Below are positions 28,264 through 40,388 of a DNA stretch of 64,000 nt, one piece after another (position 1 is the stretch's first letter; every line of letters starts with the position of its first letter). Under the pieces are notes generated by a model. The model made no database searches and was not told the origin of the DNA. It worked only from the letters and a program-made list of their open reading frames with translations. This stretch comes from Erythrocercus mccallii (lineage: Eukaryota; Chordata; Aves; Passeriformes; Dicruridae): contig VZRG01000269.1 of the NCBI GenBank assembly GCA_013397435.1, forward strand, positions 558,001-622,000. Direction: 5' to 3'. A program made the translations under genes and the position numbers.

Positions 28264-28575
28264 AATCATAGAATAGCTTGGGTTTGAAGAGACCTTAAAG
28301 GTAATCTACTTCCAACCTCACTGCCATGGTCAGGGATACCTTCCACTAGAACAGGTTGCTCAAAGCCCCACCTAACTTAGTCTTTAATGCTTCCAGGGAC
28401 AGGGCATCCACAGCTTCTCTAGGCTACCTGTCCGGTGACTTTCCACCCTCACAGTAAAGCGTATCTTCTGAATATCCAATCTAATCCTACTCTCTTTCAG
28501 TTTAAAGTCATTCCCCCTTGTCCAAAAACTATGTGCCCTTGCTGCAAGTCCTTCTTCAGCTTTCTTGTAGTACAA
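28264..28575 (-). mobile_element. CR1 LINE, 5'-truncated 3' end
   Basis: The + strand starts with AATCATAGAATAG, the complement of the CR1 3' terminal ATTCTATG repeat. It continues with the classic CR1 3' UTR text, including 'cttccactagaacaggttgc' and 'ggcatccacagcttctct'. The element is therefore on the minus strand, with its 3' end at 28264. The match fades at about 28575, so only the last 310 bp or so is present, which is typical of 5'-truncated CR1 insertions. No reverse transcriptase coding remains. CR1 is the dominant LINE of birds and supports the avian assignment. Confidence 0.93.
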
Positions 28576-31500
28576 CTCAGAAGAATGTAAAAGGAGCAAG
28601 GGCCATCCAGAGGTTTCCTGTTACCTCTGTAAACATCTACATGATGGCTGTCAGCATTCATTTACAGACATTATGTTTACCAAAATACTTAAATTTCACT
28701 TCACTTTGCTTGTCTTTACTTGTGTGGTATTAGTGCAGATGCATTCCTGTGATGGTTTACAGCGAGCAGTCAAGAGTGTCATATCAGCAGCAGGACAATG
28801 GGCAAATATTTTTGCACAGGTATCCTTGCTGCTTTTTGAGCCTTGACCGTTGCTTACAGATATCTCAGTCTTTAAGCCATGGAATAGAGGTTGAAACTTT
28901 CAGCTGGTGTGAACAATGCATCCTCAGTGCCATCAGAGGTTTATTGTGAACAAGACATCGGTTTTTCATGAAGCACTTGTCAAACACTTACCAGCAGTGG
29001 ACAGATTTGCTTCAGAGGGTCTCAAACAAGAGAATGTGATCTGTATGGGATACATTGCTTGTGGCTAGGAGTTTGATCAGTGTGGCCTCTCAGTGCCTGA
29101 GTTTTATTGTCAATTGAACAATGGCAATAAGACTGGCAATTTGTAATTACAGCATATTCAGCTAGTGTAGATATTTCCCAGGGGAATATTCTCATGCATC
29201 CCTGTTTGTCTGAGGTCAGAGGAAGAAACTTTTCAAAAACTTACTATAGCATGTGTTTTGTTATGTCTTTCAGTAGAGGAAGGGTCTGGAATTAATCCAT
29301 AATTCTTGAGAGCCAAATCTGTCTGAACTCTTGTACCCCTTTCTCAATAGCTAAAAATTCCCTTTCTGCTCACTGAGCGCATAACAGATTTTCCTGTATG
29401 GTCTTCATGTGCCTCTTGGCTCTGGAGGATTGGTTCAGCTCATGATAGGATAGAGACAGGACGTATCAGTTCTCTGTATGGCACTGTGTCCTCTTGGGTG
29501 GTTGCTTGGTGTGTACAAGCAACAGTCAGTACTTTATTTAACAAATGCCAGTGACAGCAGAGATCTAAAACACAGCTCCTTCTGTGGCATGTTATCTCTT
29601 TAGAATGGGGTCTCTTACTGATGACCATACAAGTGCTCTGGGGTGTTGGAAAGCTTTCACAAGCGAGTGGAGGTGTCCCACTGAACACTGTGCTTGTGAT
29701 AGAGGTAAATGGAGCTAAGGTACCTGCTCAACTCTTTCTGCCATGTGATACAGATACACATGGGCAGAGAGAGGCTGTAAGGATATGGGCTTCCTGCTGG
29801 CATTGGTTCTTGCATTCTCCTGTGCAGAAAATGTTTCTTGAATAGGGACCTCAATCTGAACACTGCTTTCACTTCATATTGTGTTCTAATAATATCACAC
29901 AAGAGACATGAAATGGCTTTGATCACAGGGAGTAAATGCCACCAAATATTCTTCTTCCTGCAGCCTTTTCCTTGCTACATTAAAAATTCATGGGCAATAG
30001 CAGCGTCTTCTTTTCAGGACTTAGCTACATCAGCAGATGGTGAGAGTGGGCAGGAATACCGGGGCACGTTGATGGACAGAACAGGGGTGTCCTGAATGAG
30101 CTGGGTGCAGGAGGAATTTGCACTTAATTTGCTTATGCTGTGTCTGTCTGAAGCCATCCAGATTCACTGTTTGTTCCTCCCTTTGATGAGCAATGAGCTT
30201 ACGGGAAAATTGTTGTAGTTAAGTGAAATTGACATGAATCTGAAGGTGTGCCTTAATTTCTGTGTTTGCTTTGTTCTTCGTGTTGCACTCATTCTCCAGC
30301 CAAGAGCAGTTTACAGAGAATGGGAGCAAAAGGCAGACTTCAAGAAATGAAATCATAGCCCCACAGAAATCAGTGGTAGAGGTCCACTTGCTTATATCCC
30401 CCTGATTCATCCAAGGGGCAACTACCTGTCAAGATTGCCTTTGACGTCTCAGACACTGGATGGACAAATTGGGCACCTTCTTCCACAGAATCCTCATCAC
30501 ATCAGTAGGTAACCTTTTGCATTTGGCAGTAAGGTTTTGTCACCCCCAAGCCTGTAGAAAGGTTTCCTGCCAGCTCCTTTGTGCTGTACTCTCACCAGAT
30601 GAAAAGTAGCTCTGGTAAAACACTTCTATCTTTCTTTCTCAAAACTGTATGTGAAAGTGATTGTCTTACCAAAAGCTCAGAAGCAGATACTTGAGTGACT
30701 TGGAGCCCTCCATTTCACAAATTCATGCCTCCCATCGATTCCCACTGATATCTGGCAAACACGGGATTGTTCCTTGCAGACTGAAAGAGTAAGGTGAAAA
30801 GGTGTTATAGATAATAACTTTGGCTGAAAAATAGATTTTCCTGGAGGACACTTGAGGTAGCCTCACCCACACATGCAATAGGTGTGGTATTTGGAGTTCA
30901 TCTTCCAGTCCATTCCCCTATCAGAGGGCAAGTAATGAAGCATGTAAGTGCCCTATTCAGAGCTTCATCTCTTCATCAAAGGTTTTCTTTGGGCCTTTTT
31001 TTATTATCTTGCTCCAGTCTGATCCAACTTCAGTGATTTTTTTTCAGATCACTTGCCTTTGTTCAGCCAGCTTCTATATGTGCTCTGACCAACCTGCTCT
31101 TTGTCCTTCCCTGATCTCTGCTTGCTGGAAGAAGCTGTTAGGCTCATTACCTTATTTTAAAGAATACTGGTATGTTGTATAAATTAAGAAAGTAATAAAG
31201 TGTCACTGAAGGGCAGGACTATGCATAACCCCTGGGGGTTTCACAGGAAGCAATGCTTCTGTTCCTGTGTAGGCTGTGAGCTCTTTGTGAAACAAAGCCC
31301 TGACAGCTGCTGGAACTAACAGGTTGCTGGAGCTGAGTAAATTATGTGTGTGTGTGTGAGAATGTGAGCATTTGCTGGCACTTCAGGGCCTGAACCAGGT
31401 ACAGATTTTATGCCCCTTCAAGGGAACACCTACTTATTCTCACTCTTGCCTGGAAGGCTTTTATAAATGGACTCCCCAGACCTCTGTTTTAGGGAGCCAT

Positions 31501-34500
31501 TTTAGGATGCATGCATTCCTCATCCAGCCCAGCCTTAGCAGAGTCATAAGCAGTGGTTCAGGCAAGAATTCCTGTCCCTTGAAAGGTATTGCTTTTTCTC
31601 AGAGGCATTGCTTCATCCGAGCGGTTTGCAAGTTTGTCCACACCTGGGTTTGTTTTGTCTTAGCCACGCTGATTTAAACATGAGTTGGGGTGAAATAGAA
31701 TCAGGATGGTTCTGCAATGAGGAGGTGCTGCTCCTGCAAGTGGTGAAGTGCACAGGCCATACAGCTGCATGGCCACTTCATCTGAGCACAGAACTGCAGG
31801 TTCCTCTGTCCTGTCTGACAGAATGAGCTGCTGGAATCGCCTCCAGCAAAATGCCTTCTGTCTCTGAGAAGTTACCTAATTTCTGCACTTCTTGGTGGGA
31901 AGGTCTTCTGTTGTTCCACCCCTGCTCCTACTTCCTCCTTTGCCATGCTTAGACTTGGACCTAAAATGGCCACTCCTGCCCCTACTTCTTTGCTATCTGA
32001 CCCATATCAAGGACAGTGATATTAATCTTGCATCTGCCAGCTCTCTTAGAGGCTGCTGAAAGCACCCTATTTTCCCCTCTGGCACCAGGTGTTTGGCATT
32101 TGTGGCAAAGTATTGAGTTAGGAACAAAAGTGGTACAATGTAACACTCAAACAGGTACAACATAATATTTCAAGGAGATAGCATTTAACAATAGGGAACC
32201 ATTTATGCGGACAAAAGCATAATTCAATTCAGTGGCTGGATGATAAATAACGTCTGTGTTTAAAACAACAAGGAAAATTCTTAATCTGATGTAATAATTA
32301 ATCATTGAATCCAAGAAGTTGGTGAGTTTCTGTGGCTTGAGGCAGGCAGCTGGATAGGATGATCTGAAAAGTCCCTTCCAGCTTTAAAATGTATGAATAT
32401 GACATGGTCTGACAGAAATGGGGCTTGGGAACAACGCAGGAAAGGAAGAGAAACTTGAAAATGTCAGGGTGAGAAGTTTAGAGGAGAGTAGCAGAAAGAT
32501 GAGAAGAAAAGCTGAAACTTAGTAAAGTTTATGTTGAAAGACTAGGCATGCACTAATTCTAAATGCTGATGCAGAGACATTCCTGACCTGTAGCCTGTAA
32601 GAATGGTATTAACTGAGCCTGGCTCTGTGGGACAGTTCTCCAGCTTTTCATCATGAAGATCTGGACACGTTAAAGATATGTTTTCCTTATTTTCAGATCT
32701 GAACACAGTGAAATGAATGGAAGTGTTTTCAGACGCTTGAATTCAGGCAGGTCATAGTTTCAAAGGAAAATTTCTCCAAATTTTTGCATACAAATTTCTC
32801 TTGCATGTGAGGCTTTCTGACACTGCCTTGTGTCCTGATAGCACCACAAAACTTAAGAATTTTTCTTGTCTTGCTGCAGGCCTCAGTTTAAGTTTCATAA
32901 AAGCAATGCTGGAGCTGCTGTAATGGACAAGAAAATGCACGGCACAACAGGCTGCTGGACTCTATTCTTCACAATAAAATTAATTCTCTGCTAATGATGG
33001 TTGTGCAGAATGTATCATTTCAGCAATACTTTGGAGCTCCCTTCAGAATCATTGCTGTCAGAGTGATTATGCTCATCCATTAGCATTGTGTTGAGAGCTC
33101 CATGCCAGAGCAGGTCATCGAATATGCATCAAGGCTCCGCGGGATGGGTCTGACCACCTCTTAGCTGTATAGAATTCCTGTCCGCAGTGATCTACGTCCC
33201 TTGCAACTGCCAGGCAGTTGTTTTGGGGCCTGTTAAGGAGTATGTTGGAAATAGGTCATGCCTGGCATGTTCTGTAGATTGAGTCTTGCAGGGGCTTTCT
33301 GGAGAGTGGTGTCAGATCGTGTCAGATCACCCTGCAGCCTTCAGGGCTTCACTCTGTGTGTACCACTGGGAGCTTGTGTGAGGATCTCTGCAATGGAGCT
33401 GTAAACTTTGACACACCCTGAGAGACAGGACAATTTAAAATGGTTAAATTAGGCATCTGCTCTGAGTGCCCTCAAGACAAGATTACTTCTCTGAGGGCAG
33501 CAGGAGTCTAGGGAAATTAACTTTTTATGCCTCTGTGACTGCTTCATTAAGTAATTTGCCCAGATTTGCTGAGGAATTTGGACTGTCCTCCTAGAACTTC
33601 CCTAAACTTTGGGTCATCTTTCTGCTCCTGTGTTGGGAGGGACTGTTAACCACTGTAGTCACTTGTGAAATCAATCCTACTCACTTTTGCTGAGAGCAGT
33701 AAATATTCACTGGCACGGGGAGGAAAGTTCTTGGGAGATAGTGGGAGTAAACAAATAGAGCTACTGCCTTCCTATGGGAAGTAGCCCAGACTTATTTAAG
33801 GACCTGTAAGGTTGAAGTCTGACTCTGCCTGACTCATCAAGTGTTATGTGAAATTGGTGAATCAACCGTTCACTGCCAAATATAAAAAGATTTTGAAGCT
33901 GTGTTCAGTGGGAGGTATGGACTGCTTGTCTAGATTTGCATGCCTAACTCCTATAGTCACATAAAAAACACAGGCTGACACATTACTTGGTTCCTACGAG
34001 GAGTGTCAGAACTGGGATCAGATATTCCCCTGCTGCTGAAGCCATGAGCCAGCCTTTCTTCTGGGGACAGGTCCCACAGATTCCCACTGGGAATGCTGCT
34101 GGGGCTGGGAGATGGCGGGCAGCTTGGCTACCTGCCACACAGCAGCACTGGCTGAGCAACCTGGCCTCCAGTGGTTTCAAAGTGATTTGACACCCTCTGG
34201 CAAGAAGCAGCTGCAGAGTCCAGTCGTGAGGTGTTGGGAAGGAAGTCACTAATGGTATGTGATCTTTCAGGGGAAAGGCAGTGTGGTGCTCTTGACACTA
34301 CTGATGACTTGTATTCTTGTATTGTTGTATTTATATAAGACTGGAAGGGCAGCTTTTGTTTTATGCAAAAAAAGAACAGGGTCATGACCCTCTCAAGCAG
34401 GAAGGATCCTTCTACAGATGAGTCTGTAGTTCTATACTAGCACTTGCTGTGATAGCAACCAGTAATTAAGGCTACAAACCATGTGCAGTACTAATTCTTT

Positions 34501-37003
34501 CATTCTGCTTGCTCATACTGATGAAAAAAAAGGCATCTTTAGGCTACTGTTTTTCTCCTATCTAGCCTTCAGGTTTGGTCTTTAGGTAAAGGTGAAACTT
34601 TCTGAAAAGTCTGAGCACAAAATCTCTTCATCCAGTCAAGTTTTTTTCTTTCAAGGGTGATAACACAGTTCTCTACCCATGCAGCACAGAAGAAGATAAA
34701 TTTTGCAACTTGCTTTTTAGCTGGTGGAGATCAGCATAGCTCTTCTGACAGTGGTGGTGATGTGTCAGCTTACAGCAATTGAGAACCTGGCCCTTGACCT
34801 CTAAATTGTCCACACAAAGGAGATCAATTGTGAAACCAGATCAATTGCAAAGCAGCAAGGTTACAAATTGGTAAAAATCAGCTCTTGTTCTTGTACAGGA
34901 AGGAGTTCTGTTACAGCTCAGTGACCATGCTTGGAGAGAGGTGGTGCGCATGCATGTTATCATCCGCAATTATGGCCTAGCTCAGTGCTCTCGATGCAGT
35001 AAATTCTTTGACCTAATGAGGTCCTTACTTCAGAGGAAGTTTGGTTTTTACATGTCTGGATGTTAGCCTTGGCTCTAAACTGGCTCTTCTTTTCAGCATC
35101 AAAAGCCTGTTTAATTTTTAGACTTCCAAAGTATTCATAGAAGCCATATATATGTATTTTTCTCAAACTGCAGAATTTTTTCCCCATAATAAGTGCTTTG
35201 TGAGTTTGATTTCCCATCTCTCTTCTAGTCCTGCTTTTCCTCCTTTTCTTCTACTCCTATGGCTCCCTGCATCCCAGGGACCAAAGGAGAATGGAATGTA
35301 ACTGCTTAATTGCAGTGGGATGCTGCCCTTGCACATCACAGCAGAAATGTGTGCATGTAGGAGCCGCAGGTATGGGAATGACGAGAGGACAGAGAGATCA
35401 CGGCTGTCTCCTTCCACGGTCCCTTAATCTTCCTCACCATGTTGTGAAACCCCTTTGGCTCTTCCTCGTTCCTCTCCATAACTCCTCTGCCAATGAGACA
35501 AAATTGCATTTTCTCTTCATGGCTGAGAAGCTTTGAGCAGGCTCTGCTGCATTGTGCAGCAGTGTATCTTGACTAAATGTGTTATAGCTCACAAAACATA
35601 AGTTTTTGCTCACTGTTGCAGATATCCCAAATAAAGTCCCTATGTATCTGGACTCTGCTGGCAGAGTCATTGCAGAGTCCCCTTGAAACTATTCTGTCAG
35701 TCATGATATGGTCTGGAGACTTGTGTGAGCAATTTGCTTTTTTTTGGTATTTTGCAGACATGCTTTTTCCCTGATTTCAGCAATATTTGGGATCAAGTCA
35801 CCAGTTTTGGTGTGGCTGGTAGTGAACGAAAGTCAAGTGAGAACAGTTCCATTTTGTGGCTGTTTGTGGTGTGAGCTGATGAGCCTCACTTCAGTCCTAG
35901 AGGGCAGCCATCCACATCACACAGATGGTTGTTGTGGTTGGCATTGAGTGAAGGGCATGGATCGCTCTTTGCATTTAGCCACCTCAAATGCAAAAAAAAG
36001 CCCCACTTGTATTTGTGGACAGAGTCCCTGCTTTCCATGTCTCTTGGCTCTCCATGAAAAGCAGATGGCACTTCAGGCTTTCACAATGACAGTCTTGAGT
36101 ATCTGAAAAACTGAGCTGCCCCACAGGTAGGCAGAGGTGACCTGAGTACCTGTCCTAGGGCAGCTCAGCATGGCAGATCTCAACGTATCACCTGCCCATC
36201 CAGGAGCAATGTGGAGGCTCTCTCCTTTAGCTGGCCTAGGCTTCCACACTTCAGCCCATTCACCTCAGAGATGGAAAGCAGGGATAGCCAGGCTGCCTCA
36301 GCTCATGCTGCTGTTTTCCTTCCAGCTTGGTACACAAACAAATCCCACATTCATAGCGTGGAAAAACAGATATGTTCCTGAACCTGCCATCCAAACATTT
36401 CTGTCATGTCTCTGGCTGTGCCTTATGGTCTATGCTCATCAAATTGTGTTGCTCTGGGCCCTGTTCCCTTTAAACAGGGTTTAAGTGTTTTGCATTTAGA
36501 GGGGAGTTATGTCGTACCTGTAGGGCTGGGCTCATGCTGCTCTGTCTTTTCCTGAATGACAAAATCTGGTCAGTCAGGCTCTCCTGACAGACCTGCACCT
36601 ACCAGGAGTACTGATAAATGGCATTAAAAGGCCGTGCTATGGATTTTTGGTGTCCATGCTCTGACTGTTTACCTGAATTTTTCCTCAAGTTTTCAGAAGG
36701 TAGGAAAGTTAGGAGCCAGACCTGTTGTGTTGTTGTCTGCTTCCAGCAGGGGGAGATGGGTCCAGAGAGTTATTTCTTCTGGGAACACACACAAAAATAA
36801 CATTATTTATTTTACTCATGAGGCGCTCTCCTAGGATTTGTGTGATTCCTTCTTGTTTGGCCTTTTACACCTATGCAATCCCTTCCTTTTGCTTCTGTAC
36901 ACTTCTAAAAGCAAATAAGACCTATCAGCTTCAGGTTTTGTTTTTGTTTTATTTTTCACAAGATTCACAAGACCCTCGAGGGAATTTCTTCCTCATCTCT
37001 CTG
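28576..37003. other. Noncoding flank, no gene seen
   Basis: About 8.4 kb without a recognisable exon. It holds a CR1-like scrap (32347-32402), a short GT tract near 31345 and a 2 x 10-bp tandem duplication of GTGTCAGATC (33309-33328). A unique stretch near 32960-33130 has ATTAAT, CATTAG and ATATGCAT motifs and might be regulatory. Confidence 0.6.
32347..32402 (+). mobile_element. CR1-like 3' end scrap
   Basis: The text 'gctggataggatgatctga' followed by 'gtcccttccagc' resembles the sense 3' end of CR1. The terminal octamer repeat appears as a decayed 'atgtatgaatatg'. It is too short for subfamily assignment. Confidence 0.5.
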
Positions 37004-37013
37004 TTTATTACTA

Positions 37014-37044
<31 letters not shown>

Positions 37045-37068
37045 TATTATTATTATTGTTGTTATTAA
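37004..37068 (+). repeat. (ATT)n microsatellite
   Basis: Mostly ATT/TTA triplets with two ACT interruptions (about 37010 and 37040) and a GTT end. It encodes only Ile runs in the overlapping frame, which is not a gene. Confidence 0.93.
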
Positions 37069-37309
37069 ATAGTTATGCTACAGTAGTTCTAATGAGGATT
37101 GTATAAATGTGTAGGAAGATGAAATCATCCCCTGTACTGCTACATCAGCAGAAAGGGGCCTCTGAGTCCTCTGTGATGCACCTCTCTTGGTAGGGAGGCA
37201 TGGCCACATGCAGTCCCACCTTGAATCAGGATCTTACTGGAGCCTGAAGACAGGATTTCTTCCTTCTCCCTCCCTGAAACCCCCTCTGTCATTCTCTCTA
37301 TAAAACATA

Positions 37310-37540
37310 TTGGTGCCACTTTCTATGAACTATATTTAACTAAGCATTAAATTTAGATTTAACAGGATAGTTATTGCCTCCTAAGTAAATATTCTGAGAT
37401 AAGGAAATATTTAGTGAGCTCTAGCAGTTGGGTGGCAGATGCTTCTTGCATTGCATAATAGTTAATCTTCGACAAATATGTTTTCCTTACTCCACGGGCA
37501 TTTAATTAACATACAATAGCTCTTATTAAATGTAGATGAA
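37310..37540. promoter_or_regulatory. AT-rich candidate regulatory element
   Basis: A unique AT-rich stretch about 2.7-2.9 kb 5' of the LSAMP start, with TTTAATTAAC (about 37500-37510) and several ATTTAA cores. Proximity to the promoter makes an enhancer plausible. There is no direct evidence beyond composition and motifs. Confidence 0.25.
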
Positions 37541-38569
37541 ACATTATTTGGGAGACCCTTGTAAAAAGGATTCACGCATCACTGGCTTGCGAGAGCGGTG
37601 CATTTCTTTCATTGGTATCTTCATATGGGACCAGGGGTTTTAGCTGTATTCAAAGTCTGTCACGGGGAGTGCAGAGGTTTCCCCTTGGTGATGCCCCTTC
37701 TGGCATGCCAGCAGCCCGATGCGTCTCTGGGCCTTGCGCTCTCCATCCTAGAGTGGTGGTTGCTAGTCAGCAATCAGGTGTCAGCAGCATGGTCTTCTCC
37801 AGAGCAATATCCTTGTGGAGCGGCATCTCTCTCTGCAGCAGCTTGGGTACATCTAGTGTGTGGATTAACCCCTTTAGCTCCCCATGTCTCTCCCCCTCTG
37901 GCGCTATCCGTGCCAAGTCTACTGCAGAGGAAACGTCTGACGCCTCACTCCTTGGCTTGAATACAAAGCAGTCATCTCTTCTCGCTGCTGCATGCCTGGC
38001 ACCGGAGCAGCAGTGTCATGACCTTAGTCCCTAATTTGTGGGCCTTTAACATTTGCAGGGATTGTTTAAGTACTCAGACAGCGCGGCCTTTCCATACCAA
38101 GGCAGCAGGGGCCAGTTTCTAGGAGTTCAGAAAGCAACTGGATGTGTTCCTGAAAAAAGAAAATCATTCAAGTACCACTAACTACAAAGGCAGTGCCACT
38201 GGCTGGGGACATGCCTTAGCCATAAATCACTACAAATAGATAAGTGCCCTGGGGCAGTACCACTGCATGCTTGCCTTGCGCTTGAGAGCTTCACCGGGCT
38301 TTGGCTTTAGGCTGCTTGGAGACAGGAGGAAGGGTTAGAAAGTCCTTTGATCTGGTCCCACATGGCCATTTCTATGACAGTGACATTCCTTATGTCTCTT
38401 CAGTTTGAGCGCAGTGTATCCCACAAGGCTGCAGGAGCAGAGGTGAAGCAGGCTATCTACGAGACCTGTTTTTCCCTTCCTGCACACACACGTACCAGCC
38501 TGTGACCAAGCAGGACAGCAACTCTCAGCCCAGTAACCCCGTGGCTTCTCTCGCACCTGATTCTCTGGA
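37541..38569. other. Promoter-proximal flank, no gene seen
   Basis: CpG frequency rises through this stretch towards the island. Two overlapping + frames of 120 and 140 codons (37598-38034) lack recognisable motifs and compete with each other, so I treat them as chance. Confidence 0.55.
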
Positions 38570-38905
38570 CCCCTCGTAAACCTCCCCTTCCCTCTTTGCT
38601 TCCCCGTCCCAGCCCCGCCGTGCTTTGCTCGCAGAAGGGTTACATCAGCGAAGCATCCCTAGGAGCAGTTCTGATCCCTCCCGCAGGCAGAGATCGGGCT
38701 GGTGGCAAGGCAGGCAGGCATCAGATATTAAAACATACGGCTTATTCCTTTCCATTAATTTAATCTCCCTTCTCTTTGCGGCGGCGGTGAGCTGCGGGCT
38801 GCGGGAGCGTTCCCGGGTGGGCAGCGCTGCTGCCGGCGGGCGCGGGCTCAGCTGCGGGCTCTGGCAGCCGGCAGCACAGGCCGAGCATTCACACCGCGGG
38901 CAGCT

Positions 38906-38919
38906 CAATGCCGGCATTG
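38906..38919. promoter_or_regulatory. Perfect 14-bp palindrome in CpG island
   Basis: CAATGCCGGCATTG is fully self-complementary. It lies about 1.3 kb upstream of the ATG and could be a dimeric factor site. Chance is possible. Confidence 0.4.
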
Positions 38920-39174
38920 TCTCCGCTCCGTCGCTCCGAGGCTGGGAAAGGAGGTGGGGGGCGGGAAGGGCTGAGTGGAGAGAGATGGGAGGCAGGGATG
39001 TACAACTGGTTATCTGGCGAGAGGAAAGTCTGAGAGGGGAAGAAGCAAGGTCTGAGCCTGCAGAGGCAGTTGCCAAGGATGCTGCTCTGTAAATCAGCCA
39101 GCGTGTGGCTTCAGGCCGCTAAGCCAAGTTGTTTGCACTTTTGGCCGCGGACCCTCTTTCCTCAGTATTTCATC

Positions 39175-39450
39175 TTGAGAATATTGGCCGTACCTTCCTC
39201 CGTCCTCTACCCTACTCCCTGTGCCCCTCTCCCGGCTGCTCCTGCCTTCTCTCTGCTTCCCGCTCCCCTTCTCCGCTCTTCTTCTCATTTCCCCAGCCCC
39301 CTCTTCATCTCCTATTCCCTTCCCTCTCTGTTTCTCCCTCCTCCCCTCTCCTTCGGGGCTTCCCCCTTCTGCCTTGCAGCCCTCGTGCCTTTTCAAGCCC
39401 CCCTTCCCTACTGCAGTGCCCCCTCCCCTCCCTGGCCGCCGTTCCGTGTC
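39175..39450. repeat. Pyrimidine-rich promoter tract
   Basis: The + strand is strongly enriched in C and T for about 275 bp, with recurring CCCTCC/TTCCC blocks. A purer run follows at about 39670-39712. Such strand asymmetry near promoters can adopt triplex (H-DNA) structure. That property is known for mirror-type tracts and is only inferred here. Confidence 0.75.
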
Positions 39451-39493
39451 CCCCGGGCAGCCCCCGGCGCGGGGTCCCCGGGGCTGCGCCCGC

Positions 39494-39610
39494 GGGAGCG
39501 CGATGGGGAGCGCGATGGGGAGCGCGATGGGGAGCGCGATGGGGAGCGCGATGGGGAGCGCGATGGGGAGCGCGATGGGGAGCGCGATGGGGAGCGCGAT
39601 GGGGAGCGCG
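39494..39610 (+). repeat. 12-bp GC-rich minisatellite
   Basis: Eight perfect tandem copies of GGGGAGCGCGAT (39505-39600) are flanked by an 11/12 copy (39494-39504) and a 10/12 copy (39601-39610), about 9.75 units in all. Every unit has two CpGs. Because 12 is divisible by 3, every frame stays open and gives four-residue peptide repeats on both strands. These are artefacts unless transcribed as a leader. Nine ATGs recur every 12 nt from 39503 to 39599, each with G at -3 and +4. Perfect homogeneity implies recent expansion, so copy number is probably variable. Confidence 0.97.
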
Positions 39611-39800
39611 GCCGCGGCTCCCTCCGCGCCCGCCGCCGCTGTGGTGCCGAGCTGCCGTCTCACGAGTAGGGCTCCCTCCTCCCTCTCTCCCTCTCTCCTC
39701 CTCCTCCCTCCCTCGCTCCGCCTGGGAAAGTGGGTTAGGAGGGAGCGCGGGGCTGGAGGCTGCACAGCCACAGGACTATCCCCTCCCGTATCCCGGCGGC

Positions 39801-40227
39801 ACAGGATTCCTCTTGTTCCTTTTCCTTTTTTTTTTTTTTTTTTTCCCACCTTTCTTCATCACTCTGAACGGGTCGATTTAATTGTTATTACTTTGTAGCT
39901 ATTTTGCTACCTGGCTTTTTCGTCTTGCTTCTTTTTTTTTTTTGTCCCCTTTTTATTTGAAGGCTCTGCTAAGTCGGTTTTTGGTTTTTTTTTGGAAAGC
40001 CCTTAAAAAAAAAAAAAGGCAAGGAAGGGAAAGAAGCCAGCAAGAGACTGAAAAGAGCAAGAGAAAGTGGCAGCTGAGAAGGACTGTGAAATCACCTCCC
40101 CTTTCTTGGGCTGTCGATCAGAGCGAGAGTTGTACATTATTATTGTTTTTCTTTCTACGTCTGTCTGTCCACATACACCGGCAGAGAGAGAGACAAGTAC
40201 TGACAGTGAAACTCGACGAGACCAGCC
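39801..40227 (+). other. Probable LSAMP 5' UTR
   Basis: This stretch leads directly into the LSAMP start and has no ATG at all. It is homopolymer-rich, with T19 (39826-39844), T12 (39932-39943), T9 (39985-39993) and A13 (40005-40017). The absence of upstream ATGs and the position between CpG island and start codon suggest UTR. The 5' boundary is a guess and could lie anywhere from inside the island to near 40000. A 122-codon frame (39882-40250) has no ATG within this UTR and is not a gene. Confidence 0.6.
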
Positions 40228-40382
40228 ATGGTAGCAAGGGCTCAGCCTGATCGGAAACAATTACCGCTGGTCCTACTGAGATTGCTTTGCCTTCTCCCTA
40301 CAGGGCTGCCAGTCCGCAGCGTGGATTTTACCCGAGGTACCGATAACATCACCGTGAGGCAAGGGGACACAGCCATTCTCAG
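40228..40382 (+). CDS. LSAMP: LSAMP first coding exon (partial gene)
   Basis: This exon encodes the N-terminus of limbic system-associated membrane protein, a GPI-anchored IgLON immunoglobulin-family protein. It mediates homophilic and heterophilic adhesion and axon guidance at neuronal surfaces. The exon has 51 full codons plus two bases (AG) of an Arg codon completed by exon 2, so the intron is phase 2. The start ATG sits in a near-ideal context (GCCATGG). Residues 1-11 form a basic n-region (MVARAQPDRKQ), and residues 12-28 a Leu-rich signal core ending LLPTGLP. Cleavage is expected near residue 28. The mature start VRSVDFTRGTDNITVRQG carries an N-glycosylation sequon at N40 and begins the first Ig domain. 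It is nearly identical to the mammalian protein, differing at residues 3, 5 and 35. The remaining exons (Ig domains and GPI signal) lie beyond the window. Identity is very secure. Confidence 0.96.
40282..40303 (+). other. LSAMP: Internal 3' splice acceptor within the coding exon
   Basis: Inside the signal-peptide codons, a pyrimidine-rich stretch (40282-40300) ends in CCTACAG followed by GG, a near-consensus acceptor whose exon would start at 40304. A possible branch site CTGAT has its A at 40250, 53 nt before the junction. Use of this site would replace residues 1-25 and join an upstream exon in phase 1 at GLPVRS. Mammalian LSAMP and other IgLON genes are known to have alternative first exons with different signal peptides. 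That this site serves one here is inferred. No matching upstream exon is visible in the window. Confidence 0.6.
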
Positions 40383-40388
40383 GTAGGG
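40383..40388 (+). other. LSAMP: Splice donor of LSAMP exon 1
   Basis: CTCAG is followed by GTAGGG, a good U2-type donor. It falls exactly where the conserved protein homology stops (TAIL-R), and reading through gives an immediate in-frame TAG. This fixes the exon end at 40382. Confidence 0.93.

Larger units (their letters stand above)
38570..39800 (+). promoter_or_regulatory. CpG island / LSAMP promoter region
   Basis: CpG density is high, especially at 38778-38940 and 39420-39780, unlike the CpG-poor DNA on both sides. It contains a GC box GGGGGCGGG (38957-38965), a perfect palindrome CAATGCCGGCATTG (38906-38919), a pyrimidine-rich tract (about 39175-39450), a minisatellite (39494-39610) and a near-pure pyrimidine run (about 39670-39712). 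No clear TATA box stands near the probable UTR, as expected for a CpG-island promoter. The island ends about 430 bp before the LSAMP ATG. Long frames on both strands here (up to 251 codons) come from GC-rich, stop-poor DNA and are not genes. The exact transcription start cannot be read from sequence. Confidence 0.75.
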